Source of the DNA: W2P13-069 sp963590525
GTDB taxonomy: Bacteria; Actinomycetota; Coriobacteriia; Coriobacteriales; QAMH01
Length of the DNA stretch: 64,000 nucleotides
Reading direction: 5' to 3'
Assembly (NCBI GenBank): GCA_963590525.1
Contig: CAVAPV010000003.1
Location: forward strand, 1 to 64,000
This document shows positions 52,894 to 61,669 of the stretch, in pieces. The first letter of the stretch is position 1. The number at the start of each line of letters is the position of its first letter. The translations under genes were made by a program, and so were the position numbers. The notes under the pieces were generated by a model that saw only the letters and a list, made by a program, of their open reading frames with translations, was not told where the DNA came from and made no database searches.

Positions 52894-55488
52894 TCAAGGC
52901 TCCCTTTGCGCGGCAACGCAGATGCGCCCCTCTTCAAAACCAAGCGTTATATCCCCCAGCTGATCTGTTCTAAGCACCCGCGCGCCCCCACGCTCTAAAA
53001 CCGATAGCGTGCTTTGCGTTGGGTGGCCGTAATCGTTGTCTGCACCCACGCTTACAAGGGCAAGCTCCGGGCGTAAGATGCGCATCTGGGCGTCGCTTAC
53101 CGCATCAGCGCTTCCGTGGTGCCCCACCTTGAGGAAATCTATGTCTCCCGCTTGCGCGACGACGTTTTCAAGAGCCGCCTGCTCGGCATCCCCCGTGAGC
53201 AATCCGCGAGCCAAGGTCTTTCCCTCGTCATCGCATGCGTTCAAAAGCCAGATGAGGCTGTCGTCGTTTTCGCTTTGGCCTCCCTGAGCCGGGGCAAGCA
53301 GACGCAAGGATATGCTTCCCACAGACAGCTCGTCTTGCGGCCGCACGCCTTGGGCTCCAACACCCTTTGTCACCCAAAGCGCCGCCTGCCGCACCGCAGC
53401 GCAACTGTCCGCCTCCAAAAGATCTGCATGGATATAGACATGGCCCACCTCTACCACGCCGGCAAGTGCAGACAGCGCACCGGTGTGGTCTGCATCTTTA
53501 TGCGAGAGCAACACAGCATCCAATCTGGTTATGCCATGCCGCGCCAGCGCCTCGAGCAGCACTGTTCCTTCCTGGCCCGTATCAACAAGCACGTTGGTGC
53601 TGCCACAGGTCACAAGCATCGCATCCCCTTGCCCCACATCCAACATGACAACCTGAGGCTCGTAAGAGACCGCCCCAGGCACAACGAGGTTGGCTCCGCC
53701 TGCAAGCCCCGACAAACCGCTGAGCACCACAAGCGCCACAGGGAGCAAAGCCGCAAAGGCCACAACAGTACGCAAGCGAAGCAAAGCGCCTTTGCAGCAC
53801 GTAACTATCTCCTGACGCGGCAGGGGCCACGCCACCCACAGCGCAACGCCGCATGCGCTAAAGGCAAAGCCCACCCACGAGGCCTGCGCTTGAATAGGCA
53901 CACATGCCATGGGCACATCTGCCAATGCCGAGACAAGCCTGGCGCATGCGCTTGCGGCAAAAGCCGCTGGTTGCAGCAAAGCTTCTCCCAAGGCTGGGAA
54001 CACAGCGCAGACCAGCGCAGCAGGAATACCCAGCCCAAGAACAAGCGTCACCAACGGGGATACAAGCAGCGTGGATAGCGGCGATATGAGCGGCACCTGA
54101 CAAAACAGGGGGATCGTCACCGGCAAGGTGGCCAGGTTTGCGGCAAACGTCGCAGCAAGGCCGTCTGCAAGCTTATCCATCCTGCTGCCAAGCGCAGCCT
54201 TGAGCCACTCGGCTACAAGCGGCGACAAAACCAGCAAGCCGACCATGCACAAGACAGATAACTCAAAACCCAAAGAAAACGCCAGGCTGCCATCGCAAGC
54301 CAAAAACAGCACCACGCAAGCGGCAAGGGCGCCAACCGCGTGGTTGCGGCGGCGGGCAAACGGCGCTGCTAAAACCGCAGCGCACATGACATACGCGCGC
54401 ATGGCGCTTGGCGCAAAGCAAGTGAGCGCGACATAAGCGCCAAGCAATGCCAGCAGCAATGCGCTTTTGGCAGCGCGTCTTATCTTGAAGCGAGACGCAA
54501 ACCACATGACAAGCGCATTCACCACTGCCAAGTGTGTTCCGCTTACCGCCATGAGATGTGCAAGCCCGCAGGTCCTAAAATCTTGCTCCAGCTCGGTTTG
54601 GGCATACAGCGTGCGATTGCCCAAGACCACGCCCGCCAAAAGCCCAGCTGCGTCTTGGTCGAGCTTGGCGATAGAGGCCGCCGCTTTATCGCGAACCCCC
54701 GCAACCCAGCCACGCAAACCTGTAGCATAACCGCAGTCCTCAACGCTTTTTGCACTAAGCATGCCTACATAGCCTTGCCGATGGTTCCATCTACCGCCCG
54801 CATCATCTTGAGGCGCCTTGACGCTGCCCGCGACAAGCACCCTGTGCCCGGTTCCAAGCGCAGATACCCCTTGCGGCCACATAAGCCTCAAACGAACATC
54901 ACGGTTGTCGAGGTGCGCCTGCGCTAAAGAGACCATGCCGTAATCGCGACTAGCGCCGTCATCCAAAAGCTCCACGCTAAGAAAACCTTGCTCTGACAAC
55001 GCACTGGCAACAGCGTCTGCGTCTCCAGCCCATGCACCCCACTGCAGCATCGAGCAGGCAAACACGCACGCAGCACACAAGGCAATGACCCCGGCGCTGC
55101 TAAGCCACGCGTCAAAGCGTTGGCGCGTGCGGCGGGCGGCAGGCCGCTTGCCGCACGCAGAAAACGCCGCCATAACAGCCAGCACGACTGCTGGTACAAC
55201 CACAACGGCAACCGCAGGCGCAGACGCCGATGCCCCCAAGTCAAACGGGACAGCAGGCAGCACCTGCGCCATACCTTGATGCACATAAAGCTGCCAGCTC
55301 AGCTCTTCTGCGGCATAAGCGCTGCCCCAAGCCGCAAGCGCACCCCAAGCCAAAGGGCCAAGACTTGGCCGCTTGGCCCGAGCCGCAAAACCCGCATGAA
55401 CATCTGCAGCGTTAAAACAGTCAGAGCCATTTGCAGCTGCAACGCTATGGCAAGGCTGGCCAGCAGGCCGCCATGAGCCTAAACGCAT
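52894..55488 (-). CDS. comEC: ComEC/Rec2 DNA uptake channel protein
   Basis: An 864-residue membrane protein of the competence DNA-uptake machine. It has N-terminal helices, an OB-like extracellular region, a central Competence domain (FRTCGLAHLMAVSGTHLAVV) with many helices, and a C-terminal metallo-beta-lactamase-like nuclease domain (LSHKDADHTGAL, GLLTGDAEQAALEN, VGHHGSADAVSD). The metal ligands HxDxDH are intact, so it may degrade the non-transported strand. ATG overlaps comEA by 10 bp. Confidence 0.94.
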   Translation of the reverse strand: MRLGSWRPAGQPCHSVAAANGSDCFNAADVHAGFAARAKRPSLGPLAWGALAAWGSAYAAEELSWQLYVHQGMAQVLPAVPFDLGASASAPAVAVVVVPAVVLAVMAAFSACGKRPAARRTRQRFDAWLSSAGVIALCAACVFACSMLQWGAWAGDADAVASALSEQGFLSVELLDDGASRDYGMVSLAQAHLDNRDVRLRLMWPQGVSALGTGHRVLVAGSVKAPQDDAGGRWNHRQGYVGMLSAKSVEDCGYATGLRGWVAGVRDKAAASIAKLDQDAAGLLAGVVLGNRTLYAQTELEQDFRTCGLAHLMAVSGTHLAVVNALVMWFASRFKIRRAAKSALLLALLGAYVALTCFAPSAMRAYVMCAAVLAAPFARRRNHAVGALAACVVLFLACDGSLAFSLGFELSVLCMVGLLVLSPLVAEWLKAALGSRMDKLADGLAATFAANLATLPVTIPLFCQVPLISPLSTLLVSPLVTLVLGLGIPAALVCAVFPALGEALLQPAAFAASACARLVSALADVPMACVPIQAQASWVGFAFSACGVALWVAWPLPRQEIVTCCKGALLRLRTVVAFAALLPVALVVLSGLSGLAGGANLVVPGAVSYEPQVVMLDVGQGDAMLVTCGSTNVLVDTGQEGTVLLEALARHGITRLDAVLLSHKDADHTGALSALAGVVEVGHVYIHADLLEADSCAAVRQAALWVTKGVGAQGVRPQDELSVGSISLRLLAPAQGGQSENDDSLIWLLNACDDEGKTLARGLLTGDAEQAALENVVAQAGDIDFLKVGHHGSADAVSDAQMRILRPELALVSVGADNDYGHPTQSTLSVLERGGARVLRTDQLGDITLGFEEGRICVAAQREP

Positions 55489-56207
55489 ATCTGTGCGCGT
55501 ATCGACTCAAGACGCGCATCCCCAATACCCGACACCTTGGTTAAGTCATCCACACTGCCAAAAGCCCCGTTGGCACTGCGGTAATCCACGATGCGCTGCG
55601 ACAAAGACTCCCCGATGCCAGAAAGCTGCTGGAGTTGAGTCGCGCTGGCCGTGTTGATGTTGATCTTTCCTTGCACATCGCTGCCGCCATCAGAGCCATC
55701 AGCCGACATGCCCGCTGCTGCACTACTTTGATCTTGGCCACCCGACACGGCAACGTCCTGCTTGCCGCAAACCACCACCTGCTGCCCGTCTTTAAGCGCA
55801 GCGGCAAGGTTGACCTGCCCGCGCGCCGCTTTCTTGGTCATGCCGCCCGCTGCTTTTACCGCGTCTCCAACGCGGCTGCCAGCCTCAAGCTCGTAAAGCC
55901 CCGGATGACGCACAGCACCCTCTACATCCACGCAAATCACACCTGACGCAGTCTCTATACCGCCGGCATCACCGCCGTCTTGTGCCAAGGCGTCCTCTTG
56001 CCCGCTTGCATCGTCTGCCTCATACGCTGTACTCACGCTAAAGTCGTGGCCGGCAGACGCAGGGCCCGCCGGCCAAAATCGCCACAGCGCAAAACCGAGA
56101 AGGAGGACAGTAACCACGCCGAGACAAGCCAGTACAGGCTTGGGAGTATCGGCAAGGCCAGCACGACGAGCAATGCTTCTCAGCTTGAGCTTTACGTTGC
56201 TATCCAT
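55479..56207 (-). CDS. comEA: ComEA family DNA-binding protein
   Basis: A 242-residue DNA receptor for competence. One membrane helix (about 26-45), an SLBB-like beta domain (VDVEGAVRHPGLYELEAGSR) and a C-terminal helix-hairpin-helix pair (NINTASATQLQQLSGIGESL, DDLTKVSGIGDARLESI). A low-complexity linker follows the helix. ATG after GGGAGG. Operon with comEC. Confidence 0.94.
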   Translation of the reverse strand: MDSNVKLKLRSIARRAGLADTPKPVLACLGVVTVLLLGFALWRFWPAGPASAGHDFSVSTAYEADDASGQEDALAQDGGDAGGIETASGVICVDVEGAVRHPGLYELEAGSRVGDAVKAAGGMTKKAARGQVNLAAALKDGQQVVVCGKQDVAVSGGQDQSSAAAGMSADGSDGGSDVQGKININTASATQLQQLSGIGESLSQRIVDYRSANGAFGSVDDLTKVSGIGDARLESIRAQICV

Positions 56208-56361
56208 CTAGCCTCCCTAGTCTCCTTTACGCCTGCAAGAAAATCCTAGAGTGCAAATCTAAGCAGGCATCAGACCAAACCAAGAGCAGATTTGGGTGTT
56301 TGCCCTGTGTAAAAGTGTTCGCAAACCCCATGCGCACAGTTCCGTATAGAGGCAAGCGCGC

Positions 56362-56395
56362 AAAAAACCGCAGGTCTCCTGCAAGAAACCTGCGG
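56362..56395 (-). terminator. Second terminator after the NTPase gene
   Basis: Stem CCGCAGGT / ACCTGCGG with six T following on the minus strand. It backs up the hairpin at 56401-56436. The rest of 56208-56361 is the comEA upstream region. Confidence 0.8.
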
Positions 56396-56400
56396 CTTTC

Positions 56401-56436
56401 AAAAAGATGCCCTACCCTAGGGTAGCTTGCGCATCT
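56401..56436 (-). terminator. First terminator after the NTPase gene
   Basis: AGATGC / GCATCT closes over an inner CTACCC / GGGTAG stem, and T-rich sequence (TTTTG) follows on the minus strand, five bases past the stop codon. Confidence 0.75.
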
Positions 56437-56440
56437 CTAG

Positions 56441-56965
56441 CTACGCTAAAGCGTCTAGAAAATCATCGACAGAGGCATCGATACCCATAACATGACCATT
56501 GCCCCAGCGCTCCTGTGCGCATTGGACTAAGTCTGGCCTGAGCACCAAGAGCACGTTTTTGGGGAGGGCTCGATCCATGATCTTCATGCCCTCCACATAG
56601 CCTTTGCCCTGGTAAAACTCCAACGCGCCAAACTCGTCAACCAAAAACAGGTCACCAAGATCGTCGCCCAGACTTGAGAAATGAGCGTTGATGCGCTCCA
56701 TCGCAGCCTGATCAAAATCCCAGCCCAGCTTCATACGGCCGTCTGGGCGCTCATCGGCAGAAAACTGCCGCTTCTTGGCAAGCAAGAACTCCTCTTTGCC
56801 AGGCAAAAGCTGCGCCATGATGCCGGTCTTGACCCCGTCTTCAAAGACAGCTGGCGTCCAAACGCCCCTTACGCTTATGTCGCGGTCGGCAGCGGCGGCC
56901 AGCATGCGCCTCACCCAGCTCGTCTTACCGGTCTGGATGGGGCCGGTCATTATATAGAGGTTCAT
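56441..56965 (-). CDS. P-loop NTPase (NTPase/THEP1-like)
   Basis: About 174 residues with Walker A TGPIQTGKTSWV at the N-terminus and a Walker B-like LFLVDEFGALEF. The layout fits THEP1/DUF2478-type nucleoside triphosphatases, small proteins often found near metal-cofactor or anaerobic metabolism genes. Either of two ATG codons (56971 or 56965) can start it. Two terminators follow, so it is the last gene of its transcript; upstream lies the GLUG-repeat gene end. Specific role unknown. Confidence 0.68.
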   Translation of the reverse strand: MNLYIMTGPIQTGKTSWVRRMLAAAADRDISVRGVWTPAVFEDGVKTGIMAQLLPGKEEFLLAKKRQFSADERPDGRMKLGWDFDQAAMERINAHFSSLGDDLGDLFLVDEFGALEFYQGKGYVEGMKIMDRALPKNVLLVLRPDLVQCAQERWGNGHVMGIDASVDDFLDALA

Positions 56966-57159
56966 CTGCATCGCCTGTCTTTATCGTCCGCACGCGCTGT
57001 CATCATCGCATGCTGTCATCTGCATCGTTGGGGCTTACCGTGCGAGCACGGCACTGGCTCTGCATCGCAAACTCAGCACCGTGCCCATCATCCAAGCGCG
57101 CACGCGCCCAGCACACACAGCACGCTGCCCTCCCGGCAACGGCCATCCATAAACAGCGG

Positions 57160-60100
57160 TTACTTGGCTTTCTTGCTCACCGTCTTGCCCCAAGGGGTAT
57201 AGCTCGTGATCTTCCCGCTCTTCTTGTAGGCGCGCACTTGCATCTTGCACTTCTTCTTGGACTTGACCTTGAGCGTGACGCTTGTTTTCTTAGCGCCGGT
57301 GACCTTGGTGGTCTTCCAGCTGCCGTTTGCAACCTTATAGCGCACCTGGTAGCCATCGATGCCCGCAAGCTTGCCCCACTTGAGCGTCATCTTGCCCTTC
57401 TTGGCGCTTTTAGCCTTGAGGTTTTTGGGAGCGCTTATGATCTTGCCCGTAAAGGTAAAGCTCTTGGTCACCGTCCCTGCGTAATTACCTATGCCCGTGT
57501 AGGTGACCGTTGCCTGGCTGCCGTTATAGCTGTAGCTTGCGCTGTAATCGGTACCCTCGACCAGGGTCATGCCGTTGTAGGTGAGCTTGGCCGCCTCTTG
57601 CTTGCCAGAGATATAGTTCACCTCGTCCTCAAAGCCGCTGATGGTCACATCGTCTTCCAGGCTGGCCTGCGTGATGGTAAACCACAGCGTCACATAGTTG
57701 TCAAAATTGGAATACGGGGCAGAGCGGATGGTCATCACAGCATAGACGGGGTTGCCGTCGGAGTCCGTCTTGCCTTGCGTGGCGTTGGTGACAAGAGACA
57801 GATCGTCTGCTGCCGTAGCCGCGTCCTCGGGGTTGGAGTTGCCGTAGAGCAGCTTGTAACCCCAGCTCTTGGTGTTGTTGTACCAAGCGTCGCCTGCCTT
57901 GATCTCTTTGAGCTCTTTGCCCATGTAGCTGATGCCGGTAAGGCCCAGCTTGATGGGCTGACCGGTGTATTTGACTTTGAGCGTGCCACGCAGATCAGAG
58001 TTGCCGATGGCGTTGTTGGTGCCCGCAGAGCACACATCGCTAAACTTCCAGGTCTGCGTGGTGCCGTCAGGCCTCTCGTAAGTCACATCGCCAAAGACAA
58101 GCGTGTCTTGGTTGGGGTTGTCGCTTTCTCCGCTCTTGCCGTTAACCAAGGCCACAGGCTTGATCTTGAAGACGTTGAAAGTGGCAGATCCGGTGTAGTT
58201 GCCGCTATCGGATGCGGTGACGATGATGGGATCGCCTTCTGCCGCGTTCTTGTCAACGGCGTCTTGGTATTGCACGCGCGAGCCACTCTTAACGCCAAAC
58301 TTGCTTTGGTCGACGTCCCAGCTGTACTGGCTGGCATCAACCACATTGCCGCCCTCGTCGTATAAAACGACGTCTTTGGGCTTTTGCGGCTCGTAGTTGT
58401 AATACATCGACGCCGCAGTGAGCGTGCAGCTCTTGATCGACGCCTTGCCGATGGTATAGCTCGCCTTGCTTGCAAGCGCGCCCGTGTAGTTGCCTATGCC
58501 CACGATGCTTGCCTCGTAGGTGACAGAGCCCGCGTTGGCACCCTTGGTGCCCTCTTGGCCCACCACACGATAATCTGCGTTTTGGACGAGCTTGGTGCCG
58601 TTGTAGGTGACGCTCACCGCGGGCACTGGGTCGATGCTCGCGCTGTAGCTGGCCTTGTTGCTGCTGCTCAGCGTTGCCGTCTTGCCCGTCAAATCGACCG
58701 CGCCCTCGTTGCTGGCGCTCACGAGCACGGGGGTGCACTTGTCGCCGTAAGCAGCACCAGAAGGCAGGGTGTAGTAGTTGTTCCAGCCTTCCTTGTCGCA
58801 GCAGGCGTTAAGTCTGGCAATCAGGCTGGCAGACGATATCTCCTTCTCCTCAACCTCGCGCACGTTGACCAAGGTACCCGTGTAGTCGCTCAAGCCCGAA
58901 ACGCTGTTGGTGGCCACGCGGTTTTTGAGCGAGTAGGTGTCGTGGATGTAGCCGCCGTCCATCTCTCCCACTACAGAGCCGCTGCGATACGAGCCGCCGT
59001 TGGTGAGGATGTAGCCGGTGTTGTAGCAGGCCCAGACCTCGGGCACGATCGCCTCGTCGTTGCCGTCTTTGCCTATGGAGTGCAGCATGCCCACGATACC
59101 TGCCGCGTAATACCCGCCGCCGGTCGTGGTTTCGACATCACCAGTGTTATAGCAGTATGAGATGTTGCCGTAAGTACGCCCGGCAATACCACCCGGAGAC
59201 GGCTTGGTGTAGCGCGAACCCTTGACTTGACCGCTGTTGCTGCAGCGCGTCACGAGCGTGTAGCTGCCCGCCTGGCCCACGATGCCGCCAGCCTGGCCCA
59301 AGCCAAAGACCAGCGCGCTGTTAGTGCAATCGGTGATGGAGATATCGGCGCTGGTGCCGTACTTCTTTTGGTAGCGCAAGCCGGGATCATCGGTATCGCC
59401 AGCTGTGTTGACCTTGGTGTCGATGCGATATCCGCCCACGATGCCGCCGCATGCCACGCAGCCGTAAGACAGCGCGGCCTTGCCCTTCTTGTTGCGGTAG
59501 GCGCTGTCGATGTCGGCCGTGTTGGAGCAGTTGGAGATATTGCCGCTAGAAGCACCGGCGACGCCTCCCAAAAAACGCGTGGAGGCAGCAGTCGGGTTGC
59601 CAAAGCGGTCTGGCTTGCCGCTTGCGCTTGAGACCATCGTCACCTTGGCCTTGTTAGTGCAACTCGTGATGGAGCTTGGGTTTGCCAAAGCCTCGAGGTC
59701 GTCTGTGCTGGGGCCTTGCTCGCCCACGATGCCGCCAACCCAGCCTGCAACCCAGGTGACGTCGTCGCTTGCAGGGGCAGAGGTGCTCGTCACGCTCACC
59801 GATGCCGTCTTGGTCGTGTCGCAGCCGGTGACATCCCCCGTTACCTGGCCTGCCACACCGCCCACATGGTGGATGACAGCGTTGTCGCTTTCGGTCGATT
59901 TAGCTGCCGATGAAAGCGTTATCTTGACCGAGCTGTCGCAATTATCCAAGCTGCCCGAGCTGTTGCCCACGACACCGCCGATGTGATGGATGATGGTCTT
60001 GGAGCCGCTTGTTGCCGAAGCCGTGATAGTGCCGGTGACGCTCACGTCCTTGATAAGCGAGCTTGAGCCGCAGTTGCCAAACAGGCCCGCGTAGCTCGTC

Positions 60101-60468
60101 TGGCCGCTTATCGCCAAGCCCGTGACCTTGAGGTTGTTTCCCTCAAAGGTGCCGTTAAAGGCATGCTTTTGCGTGCCGATAGGCGTGTAGCTGCTGTCGA
60201 GCTTAAGCGTGGTGGACGCCTTGAACTGCACCGTCTTGCCCGCAAAGTCCGTGCCGTTGTTGACCAGCTGGGCCAAGCCGGCAAGGTCGCGCGCGTCTTT
60301 GAGCGAGTACGTGTCGCTGCCCGCGTCATACCAGCTGGTGTCGGCGCCGGCCGCAAAGGCGTCTTGAACATCCAGGTAGCTGATTCCCACAGCCATCGTC
60401 GACACCATCGCTGCGCTGAGCGCGACCTTAAGCGCTTTGCAGCTTGTCATGCTTGCAGTAGTGGCCAT
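57160..60468 (-). CDS. Large secreted protein with GLUG-like, MBG and fibronectin-type repeats
   Basis: A 1102-residue exported protein. The signal peptide ends near DAFA (residue 39). Residues about 100-520 carry GLUG-like repeats (GLFGNCGSS, HIGGVVGNSSGSLDNCDS, VGGIVGEQG, LGGVAGASSGNISNCSN, AGGIVGQAG) that should form a beta-helix. Residues about 600-1000 hold MBG-type Ig-like modules (VSVTYNGTKLVQNADYRVVG, GIGNYTGALA), and the C-terminus is fibronectin III-like (KMTLKWGKLAGIDGYQVRYK) ending in a Lys-rich tail. No sortase motif. Last gene of the ExbB/DUF2149 operon; ATG after GGAGGAG. Confidence 0.85.
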   Translation of the reverse strand: MATTASMTSCKALKVALSAAMVSTMAVGISYLDVQDAFAAGADTSWYDAGSDTYSLKDARDLAGLAQLVNNGTDFAGKTVQFKASTTLKLDSSYTPIGTQKHAFNGTFEGNNLKVTGLAISGQTSYAGLFGNCGSSSLIKDVSVTGTITASATSGSKTIIHHIGGVVGNSSGSLDNCDSSVKITLSSAAKSTESDNAVIHHVGGVAGQVTGDVTGCDTTKTASVSVTSTSAPASDDVTWVAGWVGGIVGEQGPSTDDLEALANPSSITSCTNKAKVTMVSSASGKPDRFGNPTAASTRFLGGVAGASSGNISNCSNTADIDSAYRNKKGKAALSYGCVACGGIVGGYRIDTKVNTAGDTDDPGLRYQKKYGTSADISITDCTNSALVFGLGQAGGIVGQAGSYTLVTRCSNSGQVKGSRYTKPSPGGIAGRTYGNISYCYNTGDVETTTGGGYYAAGIVGMLHSIGKDGNDEAIVPEVWACYNTGYILTNGGSYRSGSVVGEMDGGYIHDTYSLKNRVATNSVSGLSDYTGTLVNVREVEEKEISSASLIARLNACCDKEGWNNYYTLPSGAAYGDKCTPVLVSASNEGAVDLTGKTATLSSSNKASYSASIDPVPAVSVTYNGTKLVQNADYRVVGQEGTKGANAGSVTYEASIVGIGNYTGALASKASYTIGKASIKSCTLTAASMYYNYEPQKPKDVVLYDEGGNVVDASQYSWDVDQSKFGVKSGSRVQYQDAVDKNAAEGDPIIVTASDSGNYTGSATFNVFKIKPVALVNGKSGESDNPNQDTLVFGDVTYERPDGTTQTWKFSDVCSAGTNNAIGNSDLRGTLKVKYTGQPIKLGLTGISYMGKELKEIKAGDAWYNNTKSWGYKLLYGNSNPEDAATAADDLSLVTNATQGKTDSDGNPVYAVMTIRSAPYSNFDNYVTLWFTITQASLEDDVTISGFEDEVNYISGKQEAAKLTYNGMTLVEGTDYSASYSYNGSQATVTYTGIGNYAGTVTKSFTFTGKIISAPKNLKAKSAKKGKMTLKWGKLAGIDGYQVRYKVANGSWKTTKVTGAKKTSVTLKVKSKKKCKMQVRAYKKSGKITSYTPWGKTVSKKAK

Positions 60469-60507
60469 ATGACTCCTCCTCTTGCGCCCTTCAAACCGTA
60501 CGCAGCG

Positions 60508-60942
60508 CTACTTATCGCCGCTGTTGCTGCTGTCGTCACCCTTATCATCGGCATCATCGCTATCAGAGCTGCTATCAGTGCTGCTATCAGACGACGAGCT
60601 CGCACTAGAGCCGTCCTCCTCTTGCAGCAGGTACATCTTGCCGGTGGTGGGGTCTTGGTAGACGCGGCCCAGCTCGTTGTAGCTGCTGCCGTTGCCGGTC
60701 ATGTCTTGCGCCATGTCCTCCACGTTGCTCTGGTCGATCTCTGTCATGTCCTGCTCGTCCATCTGGGTCACCGTCGTGACGTTGACGTTCCAGTGCACCA
60801 CCAAGGCCAGCATGAGCCCGCAGGCAAAGACCAGCATGACATCGGCCAGGTTCACCAAGCCAACGCGCGGGTCCACATCTTCTTGCTCTTTAAAGCTGGA
60901 GGTAGAAAACCCGCCCGTCCCAAAGCCTCTGGGCGTCCTCAT
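60508..60942 (-). CDS. DUF2149 family protein, ExbD-like partner
   Basis: A 144-residue protein with one helix (DVMLVFACGLMLALVVHW, residues about 34-52) after the conserved DPRVGLVNLADV, the DUF2149 pattern. The position beside an ExbB/MotA channel and the single helix preceded by an Asp suggest an ExbD-like role. The last 35 residues are almost only Ser, Asp and Lys. Starts one base after the channel stop codon. Confidence 0.82.
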   Translation of the reverse strand: MRTPRGFGTGGFSTSSFKEQEDVDPRVGLVNLADVMLVFACGLMLALVVHWNVNVTTVTQMDEQDMTEIDQSNVEDMAQDMTGNGSSYNELGRVYQDPTTGKMYLLQEEDGSSASSSSDSSTDSSSDSDDADDKGDDSSNSGDK

Positions 60943-60943
60943 G

Positions 60944-61669
60944 CTAGTTCCCCTCTTTCATAGCGCGTGCAGCCTGCTGCTTGTAAGGCGCGAGATCTGC
61001 CGCGCTAAAGCCGCAAGGCAGCTTCTCGCCGGCTTCGCGTGCCTGCTGGGCTTTCTCGAGCAGCGCCGTCATCATGGCCTCGAGCGCCACTTGGTAGCCG
61101 CCGTACCACCTGTTGCGCACATGGCTTACGATCATGGCGACCATCGCCGCCACAAGGCCGGCAACCGTGCCGTCAAAAGCCACGCCCAAAGACGACGACA
61201 ACGTCGTGAGGTCGCCATTGCCCATGCCCACGATACCCGGGCCCAAAGGCACCAAGGTACACACGAGGCCCATCATGGGAGCCACTTTGGCGATGATATT
61301 GGTAAACCCGACGATGCGCTGATAGCGCGCCTCAAAACCCGAGACCTCGCCTTTGGCCAGCGCAAAGAGCGCGTCGTCGGGCAACCCGGCGTTGTTGGCT
61401 ACCATGAGCAGGGCTGCCTTTTGCTTCCAAAGGAGCTTAGTCGAGCAGATGACGTCGCTTGCCTGCTCCATGTTTGCCTGCTCTAGAGCGTTGATCGCAT
61501 CGGGCAGGCTCTGCTTGGCCAGGCGCTTTTCTGTAAAGAACTCCACGATCAAAGAGCCCAACAAGAAGATGGCGATGAGTATCAGCAACGCCAAGATGAC
61601 CATGGCAGGCACCATGAGGGCATTGGCAAACTGGCGCAGGATCTCTTGCAGGTACTGGGTGATGCTCAT
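60944..61669 (-). CDS. MotA/TolQ/ExbB proton channel family protein
   Basis: A 241-residue protein with an N-terminal helix (MVPAMVILALLILIAIFLLG) and two later helices, including the conserved NIIAKVAPMMGLVCTLVPLG and GTVAGLVAAMVAMIVSHV. ExbB/MotA-type channels conduct protons to do mechanical work on a partner. The ATG overlaps the upstream stop codon (ATGA), and DUF2149 follows after one base. Confidence 0.9.
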   Translation of the reverse strand: MSITQYLQEILRQFANALMVPAMVILALLILIAIFLLGSLIVEFFTEKRLAKQSLPDAINALEQANMEQASDVICSTKLLWKQKAALLMVANNAGLPDDALFALAKGEVSGFEARYQRIVGFTNIIAKVAPMMGLVCTLVPLGPGIVGMGNGDLTTLSSSLGVAFDGTVAGLVAAMVAMIVSHVRNRWYGGYQVALEAMMTALLEKAQQAREAGEKLPCGFSAADLAPYKQQAARAMKEGN